In this document: positions 52,398 through 60,968 of the stretch, in pieces
Layout of the letters: every line of letters begins with the position of its first letter
How positions within the stretch are numbered: the stretch's first letter is position 1
NCBI RefSeq assembly: GCF_001899075.1
Contig: NZ_MKVA01000005.1
Coordinates: forward strand, 124,001 to 188,000
Source: Devosia sp. 67-54
Lineage (GTDB): Bacteria > Pseudomonadota > Alphaproteobacteria > Rhizobiales > Devosiaceae
Direction of reading: 5' to 3'
Length of the DNA: 64,000 nt
Made by a program: the position numbers and the translations under genes
Notes under the pieces: generated by a model
Databases searched by the model: none
Told to the model about the DNA's origin: nothing
What the model saw: only the letters and a program-made list of their open reading frames with translations

Positions 52398-53384
52398 ATG
52401 GATGCAGCGGCATTCGACATGGTGCGGCAACTGGCCGCCGGGCATTATCTGGTGGGGACGCTGCACGGCGTCGCGCGGCTCGGGGTCGCCGACCGCTTCG
52501 ACAGCACAGCGCAGGTCGCCGACCTGGCGGCGGCGAGCGGCGCCGATCCGGGCGCGCTCAGGCGGGCGCTGCGGCTGCTCGCGTCACGCGGCATCTTCGT
52601 GCTGGCGGGGGAGGAGGTCGGGCACACCGAGGCCTCACGCCTGCTGCGCGAGGACCATCCGGCGTCGTTGAGGCCGCTGGTGCTGATGTTCGCGCAGGAG
52701 GTGCAGTGGCAGGCCGCCGCGGCGGTGCCCGAATGCCTCACGACGGGGGAGGCGGCGACTCCGCGGCGCCACGAGGGCGGGCTATGGGGCTATTACGCCG
52801 GCCGGCCGGACGAAGCGCGCATTTTCGATGCGGCGATGCGCTCGAAGGCCGTGGCGCAGGTCGCCGGAATCCTGGCGTCGTACGATTTCTCGCCCTATCC
52901 GCGCATCGTCGACATCGGCGGCGGGCAGGGCCACCTGCTGCGGGCGATCCTGGCGCGGGAGCCGGCCGCGCGCGGCGTGCTGTTCGACCAGCCGGCGGTG
53001 ATCGAGGCCGCCCGGGCGGCCGGCGAGCCCGGCCGGCTCGCGTTCGAGAGCGGCGACTTCTTCCGCTCGGTGCCGGCGGGCGATCTGATGATCCTGATGG
53101 AGGTGATCCACGACTGGGACGATGCCGCCGCCGGCCGGATCCTGCGCACGGTGCGGGCCGCCGCGCCGGCCGACGCGCGGCTGCTGGTGATCGAGACGGA
53201 GGTGCCAGAGGGCAATGAACCGCACTGGTCCAAGCTGCTCGATCTGGTGATGCTGGCGCAGTTCGCCAGCCTGCAACGGACGCGCGAGGACTACCGGCGA
53301 TTGCTCGCCGCCAACGGCTTTGCCGTCAGCGGCGTGGTCGACACCGGCGCCGACATCTCGATCATCGAGGCGCGGCCGGTGTAG
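52398..53384 (+). CDS. SAM-dependent O-methyltransferase
   Basis: A 328-residue enzyme with an N-terminal winged-helix dimerisation domain (LHGVARLGVADRFDSTAQVA; GALRRALRLLASRGIF) and a Rossmann domain (IVDIGGGQGHLLRAILAREP; MILMEVIHDWDDAAAGRILR; LLVIETEVPEG). The histidine in VIHDWDD is the usual catalytic base of plant-type O-methyltransferases. The substrate is probably a small phenol or polyketide, but no biosynthetic cluster is present. Confidence 0.88.
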   Translation: MDAAAFDMVRQLAAGHYLVGTLHGVARLGVADRFDSTAQVADLAAASGADPGALRRALRLLASRGIFVLAGEEVGHTEASRLLREDHPASLRPLVLMFAQEVQWQAAAAVPECLTTGEAATPRRHEGGLWGYYAGRPDEARIFDAAMRSKAVAQVAGILASYDFSPYPRIVDIGGGQGHLLRAILAREPAARGVLFDQPAVIEAARAAGEPGRLAFESGDFFRSVPAGDLMILMEVIHDWDDAAAGRILRTVRAAAPADARLLVIETEVPEGNEPHWSKLLDLVMLAQFASLQRTREDYRRLLAANGFAVSGVVDTGADISIIEARPV

Positions 53385-53426
53385 CCGGGCGGGCTCATCG
53401 GCCGCGGTGTGTTGGGCGGCGGGCGC

Positions 53427-53903
53427 TCAGACGTATTTGAGGTCGAGGATCTCGTAGCTCTTGGTGCCGCCGGGGGCGGGGACCTCGAAGCTGTCGCCCT
53501 TGGCCTTGCCGATCATGGCGCGGGCGATGGGCGAGGAGATGGAGATGCGGCCCTTGCCGGCGTCGGCCTCGGCGTCGCCGACGATGGTGTATTTGCGCTC
53601 TTCCTCGGAGTCCTCGTCGACGATCTTGACGGTGGCGCCGAACTTCACGGTGTCGCCGCTGAGCTTCTTGACGTCGATGATGTCGGCGAGGGCGAGCAGG
53701 GCTTCGAGCTCCTGGATGCGGCCCTCGTTGAGGCTCTGCTGCTCCTTGGCGGCATGATATTCGGCGTTTTCGCTGAGATCGCCATGGGCGCGGGCCTCGG
53801 CGATGGCGGCAATGATGCGCGGCCGCTCCTCGGCCGTGCGGCGCCGGTATTCCTCGCTCAGCGCGGCATGGCCGGCCGGGGTCATCGGAATCTTGTCGGG
53901 CAT
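53427..53903 (-). CDS. greA: Transcription elongation factor GreA
   Basis: GreA rescues backtracked RNA polymerase by stimulating transcript cleavage. The 158 residues form the N-terminal coiled coil ([20 protein letters not shown] with the acidic DLSENAEY tip) and the FKBP-like C-terminal domain ([29 protein letters not shown]). A terminator-like hairpin ends 17 bases before the start, with GGAGG between. Confidence 0.96.
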   Translation of the reverse strand: MPDKIPMTPAGHAALSEEYRRRTAEERPRIIAAIAEARAHGDLSENAEYHAAKEQQSLNEGRIQELEALLALADIIDVKKLSGDTVKFGATVKIVDEDSEEERKYTIVGDAEADAGKGRISISSPIARAMIGKAKGDSFEVPAPGGTKSYEILDLKYV

Positions 53904-53919
53904 CGGCGCCTCCGTCGTC

Positions 53920-53960
53920 AAAAAATCAAAGGTCCGCTTCGCCTCGGCGTGGAGCGGACC
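53920..53960 (-). terminator. Terminator between tetR-type gene and greA
   Basis: Minus strand GGTCCGCT, about 14 bases, AGCGGACC, then TTTGATTTTTTG. It can end the upstream TetR gene. Because it lies immediately before the greA ribosome site it could also act as a greA leader terminator. Confidence 0.7.
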
Positions 53961-54065
53961 GCAAGGTTCGGATTTGCGGTGAACCTGCCTGCCCGGCGCG
54001 TTCCGGTCAAGCGGGGCCGCAGCCGGCAGGCGGGCGGGGCCTGGCGGTCCCGCCCGAACCGGGGG

Positions 54066-54677
54066 TTACGGCTTGACCGCCGCCCAGGCCGCGTCGCTCA
54101 TGATCTCGGCGGCGCGCTTGGCGGCGATTCGAGCCCGGCCAGCAGTGGCGAGGCGCAGGAAATTGTAGGCCGGGCCGAGGATCAGCGAATGCGCGGCCGG
54201 CCATGGCAAGTCCTTGACTTTCCTGGCCTTGGCGAATTTCGCGTAGGACGACTGGATGGAGCCCTGGCCCTCGGCGAGAGTGTCGGCGATCTCGGCGAAT
54301 TCGGGGGCGGTGACCGCCAGGGTGCGGATTTCGTCGGTGAAGCGGAACAGCTCGGGATTCTTGAGGCCCCAGGTGACGAGGCCGCCGGCGGCGGCGCGGA
54401 CGACCGCCTCGGCGGTGTCGCTGGAACTCTGCGATTCGCCGGACCAGCCGGCGATGGCATCCTCGAGCAGGGCCATGGCCAGCGCGCCCTTGCCGTCGAA
54501 GAAGTGATAGATGGAGCCGGTGGTGGCGCCGGAGGCCTCACGGATGTCGTTGATGGTGGTGGCGATATAGCCCTTTTCGAGGAAGCAGCCGAGGGCCGCT
54601 TCGAGGATTGATTCGCGACGTTCGTCACCCGTCAAGCGCTTGCGGGGCTTCACTTTTTTGGCAGCGGCGCGAGCCAT
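54066..54677 (-). CDS. TetR-family transcriptional regulator
   Basis: A 203-residue regulator with a basic lysine-rich N-terminus, then the TetR helix-turn-helix (RRESILEAALGCFLEKGYIA; ATTINDIREASGATTGSIYH; HFFDGKGALAMALLEDAIAG) and an all-helical ligand domain. A palindrome 48 bases upstream of the start is a likely self-operator. Neighbouring genes give no hint of the regulon. Confidence 0.9.
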   Translation of the reverse strand: MARAAAKKVKPRKRLTGDERRESILEAALGCFLEKGYIATTINDIREASGATTGSIYHFFDGKGALAMALLEDAIAGWSGESQSSSDTAEAVVRAAAGGLVTWGLKNPELFRFTDEIRTLAVTAPEFAEIADTLAEGQGSIQSSYAKFAKARKVKDLPWPAAHSLILGPAYNFLRLATAGRARIAAKRAAEIMSDAAWAAVKP

Positions 54678-54724
54678 CTGATTCCCTTTCCTAAAAGATT
54701 TCTCTGGAATTTGCTTCCAGCATG

Positions 54725-54745
54725 GACTAGAGCAAAGTTCTAGTC
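54725..54745. promoter_or_regulatory. TetR operator candidate
   Basis: GACTAGA, seven bases, TCTAGTC is a perfect inverted repeat. A second palindrome, CTGGAA-TTTGC-TTCCAG, is at 54704-54720, closer to the gene. Either may be bound by the TetR protein. The rest of the 352-base gap to cspA shows no gene. Confidence 0.5.
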
Positions 54746-54964
54746 GAGCGTTTTGTTTGTCGCAGGGATATAAGCGGTGGGAAAGCTTTGGCCAAGGGCG
54801 ACGGCAGGGCGGCATCGCCGCCGGTTGAAGCGATGGATTAGCATGAGCCGGCTAACCGCTTCGCAGATATAGCCTATCTGTGGCGAAATAATTTCGGGAT
54901 ATCGCGTTATGACGCCGCTGCGCGCAGCGGCGGAGCGGCAGCCGGCGCGTCCGGCGTATTTTCG

Positions 54965-55003
54965 GCAAAACGAAAGGCGCGGCCGGTGGCGGCCACGCCT
55001 TTC
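54965..55003 (-). terminator. Terminator of the cold shock gene
   Basis: AAAGGCG, one mismatch, GGCC, short loop, GGCC, CGCCTTT on the minus strand, followed by CGTTTTGCC, 27 bases after the cspA stop. Confidence 0.7.
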
Positions 55004-55029
55004 TGTTCGGGTTCACGGACTGGCTTTAA

Positions 55030-55242
55030 TCAGCCAGCCATCGAGAGATTGTCGGCAGCGGACTTGCCGGTCCGCTTGTCCTTGACGATCTCGTAATTGA
55101 CCTTCTGGCCCTCATCGAGGCCATTGAGGCCCGAGCGCTGGACGGCCGAGATGTGCACGAACACATCCGCCCCGCCCTCGTCGGGCTGGATGAATCCGTA
55201 GCCCTTCTGCCCGTTGAACCATTTTACAGTGCCGGTAGCCAT
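55030..55242 (-). CDS. cspA: Cold shock protein, CspA family
   Basis: A 70-residue OB-fold RNA chaperone. It has RNP1 KGYGFIQ and RNP2 VFVHI in [20 protein letters not shown], with [20 protein letters not shown] to the end. A long untranslated leader (about 130 bases) precedes it, as in temperature-regulated csp genes. Confidence 0.95.
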   Translation of the reverse strand: MATGTVKWFNGQKGYGFIQPDEGGADVFVHISAVQRSGLNGLDEGQKVNYEIVKDKRTGKSAADNLSMAG

Positions 55243-55381
55243 ATAAGTCCCTCTCGCTGTCTCTGCCGTGGCGAACCACCTCCCGGCGGCAGTTCACCAA
55301 TCGAAATCTCGGTAGTGACGTCAGCAGGCGCGTTCAGGCGTCGCCAGGCACGGACAGTCGGCCGCAATATTCGACGGGAGC

Positions 55382-55410
55382 GTTTTAGCCTGAATTGTTA
55401 ACGGACACAA
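55382..55410 (-). promoter_or_regulatory. Promoter candidate of cspA with long leader
   Basis: Minus strand TTGTGT, 17 bases, TAAAAC; the transcript would start near 55375 and carry about 133 bases before cspA. The remaining 55411-55632 up to the threonine aldolase gene shows no gene. Confidence 0.5.
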
Positions 55411-55632
55411 TATGTCGCAGGCATGACAAATCGCCGGGCCAGTTTCGGGCTGTCCGGAGCCAAATAGCTTCTGCGATGCGACGCGTTCGGCTCTTGTGGA
55501 GCCAAGTCCCACGGTCAGCGGCCACTCGCATGAGTCGCCAGCCGGGGCGGTAAGAGGATTTGACGTTTACGTCACCGATGGGGCAGCGTCCAGTGAAACT
55601 CTGCCCTCTCGCACGCCTGTGACCCCCAGCCC

Positions 55633-56694
55633 ATGACCCAGATCCGCGACGATTTCCGCTCCGACACCGTGACCCGCCCCAGCCCCGCCATGCGGCAGGC
55701 GATGGCCGAGGCGGAGGTGGGCGACGACGTGTTCGGCGACGATCCGACGGTGCAGCGGCTCGAAGCGGTGCTGGCGGAGCGGCTGGGCAAGCCCGCGGCG
55801 GTGTTCATGGCCTCGGGGACGCAGTCCAACCTCTGCGCGCTGCTGGCGCATTGCGGGCGCGGCGAGGGCTACATCGCCGGCATGGACGCGCATTGCTACG
55901 CGCATGAGCAGGGCGGGGCGGCGTGGATCGGCGCGCTGCAGCCGCAGCCGCTGCCGCAGCAGGCGGACGGCACGCTGGCGCTCGCCGACATCGCCGCGGC
56001 GATCCATGGCGGCGACGATACGCACATCGCCGAGACGCGGCTGCTGGCGCTCGAAAACACCTTCGGCGGCCGGGTGATGCCGCTGAGCTGGATGGCCGAG
56101 GCGACGGGGCTGGCGCGGCAGCACCGGCTCGGCACGCATCTCGACGGGGCGCGGGTGTTCAATGCGGCGGTGGCCGGCAATGTCGATGTGGCCGAGATCG
56201 CGCGGCCGTTCGACACGATCTCGGTGTGCCTCAGCAAAGGCCTCGGCGCGCCGGTGGGCACGGTGCTGGTCGGCGAGACCGAACTGATCGGCAAGGCGCG
56301 GCGGTTGCGCAAGGCGGTCGGCGGCGGCATGCGGCAGGCCGGCATCCTCGCGGCGGCGGGGCTTTACGCGCTCGAGCACAATGTGGCGCGGCTGGCCGAC
56401 GACCATGCCAGGGCGCGGCGGCTGGCGGAGGGATTCGGCCGGATCCCGGCGCTGGCGGCGGAAGCGTGCACCAATATCGTCTGGGTCAGGGTGGCGCCGG
56501 ACAGCGCCCGGGCGTTTACCGACTATCTGGCGCGCGAGGGGTTCGGCATCACCGGCGGCTATCCCGGCGCCAGTGGGGCGCAGCAGCGCTGGGTGACGCA
56601 TCTCGACGTCGACGACGCGGCGGTGGAGCGGGCGATCGCGGCGGCGGACCGGTTTTACGAGCGGGCGCGGTTTCTGAGTCCCGGCCAGGGTTGA
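55633..56694 (+). CDS. ltaE: Low-specificity L-threonine aldolase
   Basis: A PLP enzyme that splits threonine or allo-threonine to glycine and acetaldehyde. The 353 residues show FRSDTVTRPSPAMRQAMAEA, VGDDVFGDDPTVQRLEAVLA, ALENTFGGRVMPLSWM, HLDGARVFNAAVA and the PLP lysine in SVCLSKGLGAPVGTVLVGET. The stop codon lies within the -35 box of the next promoter. Confidence 0.95.
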   Translation: MTQIRDDFRSDTVTRPSPAMRQAMAEAEVGDDVFGDDPTVQRLEAVLAERLGKPAAVFMASGTQSNLCALLAHCGRGEGYIAGMDAHCYAHEQGGAAWIGALQPQPLPQQADGTLALADIAAAIHGGDDTHIAETRLLALENTFGGRVMPLSWMAEATGLARQHRLGTHLDGARVFNAAVAGNVDVAEIARPFDTISVCLSKGLGAPVGTVLVGETELIGKARRLRKAVGGGMRQAGILAAAGLYALEHNVARLADDHARARRLAEGFGRIPALAAEACTNIVWVRVAPDSARAFTDYLAREGFGITGGYPGASGAQQRWVTHLDVDDAAVERAIAAADRFYERARFLSPGQG

Positions 56695-56739
56695 CAGGCA
56701 ACTGAGCCCGGCCTATTTGCAGACCGACCGGTTGGTCTG
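56691..56739 (+). promoter_or_regulatory. Promoter with TetR-type operator
   Basis: TTGACA (56691-56696), 17 bases, TATTTG (56714-56719), directly followed by the palindrome CAGACCGACC/GGTTGGTCTG (56720-56739, 9 of 10 matched). The operator covers the expected transcription start, which is ideal for repression by the TetR protein encoded just downstream. Confidence 0.75.
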
Positions 56740-56850
56740 TACATGGGCGGTTATGGAAACTCTCGCAAAATCATCATCGAAAAGCGGCTTCACCGACGGC
56801 GCGATCGGGCTGGCCATGGCTGTGGCGCTCCGGCCGGAGGCGGCGAGGGG

Positions 56851-57402
56851 ATGACAGCACGCGACGCCCTGCTCGATGCCGGGTTCCGGCTGTTTCTTGC
56901 CCGCGGGTTCGATGGCGCCGGGCTGAGCGATATCCTGGCCGCGACCGGACTCTCCAAGGGAGCGTTCTACCACCATTTCGAGAGCAAGCAGGCGCTCTAT
57001 GAAGAGGTGATCGCCCGCTTTTTCCCATCGCCCTTCGAGCGGTTCGACTGGCAAGCCCATGCCGCCCTGACAGCGGCGGCGCAGAAGGCGGCGATTACCG
57101 CCTTCTACGATGAGATCCTGGCGATGGGCGCCAAGGAAGCGGTCGACCTCAACCGCTATTTCGCGCTGTTTTTCGACAGCCTGTCGCGCCTGCCGGATTT
57201 TCGCGAGCGCACGGCAAAAATCTACCGGCAGGCCGCTTCGATCCTGGCCGAGACGCTGGTGCGCGAGGGAGCCGGCAGCGAGGCGGCCGCGCGCGAGGCC
57301 CTGGCCTTTCTCGCCGAGCGAGAAGGGCGGCTGGTTCTTAGGGCGGTGGCCGAACTTGATCCCGAAGCAGCAAGAGAGAGCGAGAATGGACCTTTACGCT
57401 GA
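56851..57402 (+). CDS. TetR-family transcriptional regulator
   Basis: A 183-residue regulator with LLDAGFRLFLARGFDGAGLS, DILAATGLSKGAFYHHFESK and QALYEEVIARFF as the DNA-binding part, then a helical ligand domain. ATG 56851 after GCGAGGGG is preferred to the longer frame. It is cotranscribed with a DUF1295 membrane protein (17-base overlap) from a promoter with a matching operator, so autoregulation of the pair is likely. Confidence 0.9.
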   Translation: MTARDALLDAGFRLFLARGFDGAGLSDILAATGLSKGAFYHHFESKQALYEEVIARFFPSPFERFDWQAHAALTAAAQKAAITAFYDEILAMGAKEAVDLNRYFALFFDSLSRLPDFRERTAKIYRQAASILAETLVREGAGSEAAAREALAFLAEREGRLVLRAVAELDPEAARESENGPLR

Positions 57403-58075
57403 CAAGGCGCCTGCACTGGCGCAGAAGCTGACAACAACCGCGCTGGAACTGGCGATCCTGGCGCTGTCGGGGTGGATACTTTTCGGTCCGGGAGGACTGC
57501 TCCTGGCGCAAATCTTTCACTTTGCGCCACCCGAGGGTATTCCCGCGCGCCGCTACGTGGTCTTCGCATTTTCCGTCGTGGTGCTGGCGCGCATGGCTTT
57601 CACCATGTTCTACCTGATGCACCGCCGCCTGCCATGGGCAGAGGCCGCCTTCGTACCGATCGCCTTTGCGGTCTACTATGTCGGCTTTGCCGTGCTGGTC
57701 CTGCCCGCGGATGCGCCGATCGGGCCCTGGGACTATTTCGGGATCGGGCTTTTCGTGCTCGGCAGTGTGTTGAACAGCGGCGCCGAACTGGCGCGCGATC
57801 GCTTCAAGAAGCGGCCCGAGAACAAGGGCCGGCTTTATACCGAAGGGCTTTTCGGTCTTTCCATGCACATCAATTTCTTCGGCGACGTGCTGTGGATCAC
57901 GGCTTATGCGATCCTGGCGCACACTCTGTGGGCCTTCATCATTCCCTTGCTCATGCTTTGCTTTTTCGCCTTCTACAACGTCCCGATGCTGGACCGGTAC
58001 CTGGCCGGACATTACGGGGACCAGTTCACGGCCTATGCAGGGCGGACCAAGCGGCTGATCCCGTTCCTCTGGTAG
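57386..58075 (+). CDS. DUF1295-like integral membrane protein
   Basis: A 229-residue protein with about six membrane helices and the DUF1295/steroid-reductase-like end: ENKGRLYTEGLFGLSMHINF, FGDVLWITAYAIL, MLDRYLAGHYGDQFTAYAGR and TKRLIPFLW. Relatives include isoprenylcysteine methyltransferase-like and steroid 5-alpha-reductase-like proteins that act on lipids. The substrate is unknown. Regulation by the upstream TetR is indicated by the gene overlap. Confidence 0.82.
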   Translation: MDLYADKAPALAQKLTTTALELAILALSGWILFGPGGLLLAQIFHFAPPEGIPARRYVVFAFSVVVLARMAFTMFYLMHRRLPWAEAAFVPIAFAVYYVGFAVLVLPADAPIGPWDYFGIGLFVLGSVLNSGAELARDRFKKRPENKGRLYTEGLFGLSMHINFFGDVLWITAYAILAHTLWAFIIPLLMLCFFAFYNVPMLDRYLAGHYGDQFTAYAGRTKRLIPFLW

Positions 58076-58115
58076 CAACCCGCCTCCGCGGCGCGACGCA
58101 GCCTCGGCCGTCGGC

Positions 58116-58817
58116 TTACGCCGGCAGGGTGATCCTGGCCCAGATGGGCAGGTGGTCGGAGGCTTCGCGCGACATGGCGGTGCGGTGGACGCCCGCTTCG
58201 GCGATGGCGATGTCCTCGGTGACGATGATGCGGTCGAGCGAGAACACCGGCATCGAGGCGTGAAAGCTCGGGCCGCAGGTGACGATGGTGTGGCGCTGCT
58301 CGAAGGCGCGCAGCACGCCGGATTTGAGGTCGGGCTCGTTGAGGTCGCCCATCAGGATGGTGGGCATGTTGGCCTCGAGCGCGCGCAGCTCGGAGACGAT
58401 GGTTTCGGTCTGCAGCTGCCGCCACTTCTTGGTGAGGCCCAGATGCATGCCGACGACGCGGATGCGGCGGCCGCCGAGGTCGAGGTCGGCGACGGCGGCG
58501 CCGCGCGGCTCGAGATGCGGCAGCGCCATCGGCCGGGCGGCGGCCACGGTGATGGTCTTGCGGGCGAGGATGACGTTGCCGTGAAAGCCGAGGCTTTGCG
58601 GGCGGGGCGAGAAATTGATGGCGCGGTAGTCGGTCTCGCGCTCGATCAGCTCGGGATCGAGGGCGGTGACGCGCGAGCCGAAGCGGCGGTCGACCTCCTG
58701 CAGGGCGACGATGTCGGCAGCCACCTCGTTGAGCACGCCGAGCACGCGCGCCGGCCGGCGCCGCCAATCCAGCCCGACGGCCTTGCGGATGTTGTAGGAC
58801 GCGACCTTGATCTGCAT
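58116..58817 (-). CDS. Endonuclease/exonuclease/phosphatase family protein
   Basis: A 233-residue enzyme of the DNase I-like fold: IKVASYNIRKAVGLDWRRRP, IVALQEVDRRFGSR with the metal glutamate, VVGMHLGLTKKWRQLQ, TILMGDLNEPDLKS and the final SREASDHLPIWARI with the Asp-His pair. No signal peptide is present. Members cleave phosphodiesters in DNA, lipids or inositol phosphates; which one is not readable. Confidence 0.88.
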   Translation of the reverse strand: MQIKVASYNIRKAVGLDWRRRPARVLGVLNEVAADIVALQEVDRRFGSRVTALDPELIERETDYRAINFSPRPQSLGFHGNVILARKTITVAAARPMALPHLEPRGAAVADLDLGGRRIRVVGMHLGLTKKWRQLQTETIVSELRALEANMPTILMGDLNEPDLKSGVLRAFEQRHTIVTCGPSFHASMPVFSLDRIIVTEDIAIAEAGVHRTAMSREASDHLPIWARITLPA

Positions 58818-58894
58818 GCGGGGATAAGACGGAGGCTGGGAAACGGGTTGCGAAGCTAGCGGCTGCGGCAGGCAGGTCCAAGGTTTTTGTTTGT

Positions 58895-59075
58895 GCTCTG
58901 TCCGATCGGTAGCTTGTTTGCGCTCTGTCCGATCGGTCGCGAGGGCGTCCGATCGTCCAACCGCGGTTTTGTTTGTGCTCTGTCCGATCGGCCGCGAGGG
59001 CGCCCGATCGGCCAACCGGGGTTTTATCTTTGCTCTGGTCGATCGGCTGCAAGGGCACCCGATCGGCCAACCGCT
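58895..59075. repeat. Variant tandem hairpin repeats
   Basis: Four units (58895 truncated, then 58922, 58978 and 59032) of the form CTCTGTCCGATCGG, GCGAGGGCG, CCGATCGGCCAACC, linked by T-rich spacers. They are structurally like the 46-bp repeats at 45627 but with diverged sequence (TCCGATCGG in place of GCCGAGCGA). Confidence 0.8.
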
Positions 59076-59077
59076 TT

Positions 59078-59860
59078 CTAGCTCAGCACCAAACGCAGGC
59101 CGACGATGGTGAGGATGCAGGCGAGCAGCCAGCGGATGACGCGCTCGTTGATCAGCGGGGCGAGGCGCGAGGCGACGAGGATGCCGGGGATGGAGCCGCA
59201 GAGCAGCGCGAGCAGGATGTGCCAGTCGACATCGCCGATGGCCCAGTGGCCGAGGCCGGCAACCAGGGTCAGCGGTACGGCGTGCGCGATGTCGGAGCCG
59301 ACGATGCGGTGCACGGTGAGCTTCGGATAGAGCAGCAGCAGCACGGTGACGCCGATGGCGCCGGCGCCGACCGAGGAGACGGAGACGAGGATGCCGAGCA
59401 CGGCGCCGGTGATTACGGTCAGGGCTGCCTGCGGGCCGGGCGGCAGCTCGCGATGGCGGCCGGCGAAGCGGGCGATGGTGCCGCGGAACAGCATGCTGAC
59501 GGCAGTGAGCACCAGCACGCTGCCGAGGACCAGCGCCAGGAGGTGCGCGGCGGCGCTGGTCTGTGCGCCGGTGGCGGCGAGCAGCCAGACGGTGATGGCG
59601 GCGGCGGGCACGCTGCCCAGCGCGAGACGCAGGACGATGCGCCAGTCGACGGTGCGGTTGACGCCGTGCACCAGCGTGCCGACGCTCTTGGTGGCGGCGG
59701 CGTAGAGCAGGTCGGTGCCGACGGCGGTGGCCGGATGGATGCCGAAGAGCAGGATCAGCAGGGGCGTCATCAGCGAGCCGCCGCCCACGCCGGTCAGGCC
59801 GACCACGAAGCCGACGACGAGGCCGGAGAGCGCGTAGAGAACTTCGATCGGTAGAGTCAA
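59078..59860 (-). CDS. TauE/SafE-family sulfite or sulfonate exporter
   Basis: A 260-residue inner-membrane protein with about eight helices in two repeats. The first starts LSGLVVGFVVGLTGVGGGSL and the second VITGAVLGILVSVSSVGAGA, both with the conserved VGxxx-Gly-Gly/Ala turns. The family moves organosulfur anions, but the substrate is unproven. An 18-base motif shared with the tdk upstream region lies 42 bases before the start. Confidence 0.88.
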   Translation of the reverse strand: MTLPIEVLYALSGLVVGFVVGLTGVGGGSLMTPLLILLFGIHPATAVGTDLLYAAATKSVGTLVHGVNRTVDWRIVLRLALGSVPAAAITVWLLAATGAQTSAAAHLLALVLGSVLVLTAVSMLFRGTIARFAGRHRELPPGPQAALTVITGAVLGILVSVSSVGAGAIGVTVLLLLYPKLTVHRIVGSDIAHAVPLTLVAGLGHWAIGDVDWHILLALLCGSIPGILVASRLAPLINERVIRWLLACILTIVGLRLVLS

Positions 59861-60011
59861 ACAGGCCCGCCCAGGCTTCCCGCAATGTGGCGGACCCTAG
59901 TGGGGCGATCCGGACATGGCTAGGGCTTGACGCGAGCAGGAATTGGCGCTCCGGCGCGCGATGGCGCCAATTTGTGCTCCGGCGCGGCCAGGGCGGCGCC
60001 GGAGTCGGGGG

Positions 60012-60812
60012 TCAGATGCGGCCCAGAGCGCGGCGGATGGCGGTTTCCACGGGGCTGTAGGCGCCATCGGACCGCTCGAGCGCGAGCGGCACCGCCGGAT
60101 GCAGCGGCGGCTGCGCCATGAATTTCGGTCGCGTTCCCGCGTGTGGCTGCGCCGCGTGGACGAGGAACGGGTGGCAGAGATAGACGGTGCCCGCGTCGCC
60201 GGTCGCCAGCAGTTCGGGCAGATGCGCCGTCGAGGCATAGCCGCCGGCCGAGATGTCGCGCAGCGACAGGCCGGCGTCGCCGGCGGGCGCGAGCTCGCGG
60301 GCGATCTCGAGGTGCGAGCCGGCGCGGATGCGGGTGGGCGCGTCGTCTTCCCCGACGTCGGAGAAGAGGAACAGCATCAGCAGAGCGCGATCCCTGGAGA
60401 CGATGTTGGCGCGCCACGACATGAAATCGTCGGGGCGCTCCTGCCAGCCGAAGCTGACGTCGATGTGCCAGCCGTCGTCGCCCGGCGCCTCGTGCGAGGG
60501 GAAGCGGATGGGGAAGGTGCCCATGTTGGTGCGCGGCAGCCAGCGGCCGGCGCCGACGAGCTGGTCGTAGGCGGCCTGGAGCCTGGGAGTATTGGCCGCC
60601 GCGCGGAAGGGCGGGTCGTCGCGATAGGCGATGCGCACGACCGGCCTGGTCCAGGTGGCGGGGTCGTCGGGGTCGCAGCCGGTCAGGCGCCAGAGGATGG
60701 CGCGGCAGTCGTCGGCGACGGCGCGGGGGAAGGCGGCGTCGATGCGGACGAAGCCGTCGGCGATGAAGGCGTCGAGCTGAGCCGGGCTCAGCGCAAAAGT
60801 CTCGGCAGGCAT
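60012..60812 (-). CDS. Phytanoyl-CoA dioxygenase family protein
   Basis: A 266-residue Fe(II)/2-oxoglutarate-dependent oxygenase. The HxD pair is in DDGWHIDVSFGWQERPDDFM, and the distal histidine is in YLCHPFLVHAAQPHAGTRPK with the 2-oxoglutarate-binding arginine following. The N-terminal LDAFIADGFVRIDAAFPRAV is typical. The substrate is unknown; it is a lone gene. Confidence 0.88.
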   Translation of the reverse strand: MPAETFALSPAQLDAFIADGFVRIDAAFPRAVADDCRAILWRLTGCDPDDPATWTRPVVRIAYRDDPPFRAAANTPRLQAAYDQLVGAGRWLPRTNMGTFPIRFPSHEAPGDDGWHIDVSFGWQERPDDFMSWRANIVSRDRALLMLFLFSDVGEDDAPTRIRAGSHLEIARELAPAGDAGLSLRDISAGGYASTAHLPELLATGDAGTVYLCHPFLVHAAQPHAGTRPKFMAQPPLHPAVPLALERSDGAYSPVETAIRRALGRI

Positions 60813-60968
60813 GGAATTGATCCGTTGTTCGCAAGCAGGCGCGAGCGGGGCGTCGGCCGCGCTCGGATGAGTGCCCGGGAGGGCGCCGGTCAGGCGCCGG
60901 AGCGGCGGGCTGCGAAGTTGCGGAGCATCATCATTGCGGGGCGCACCATAGCGATGGCGGCCGCGCGG

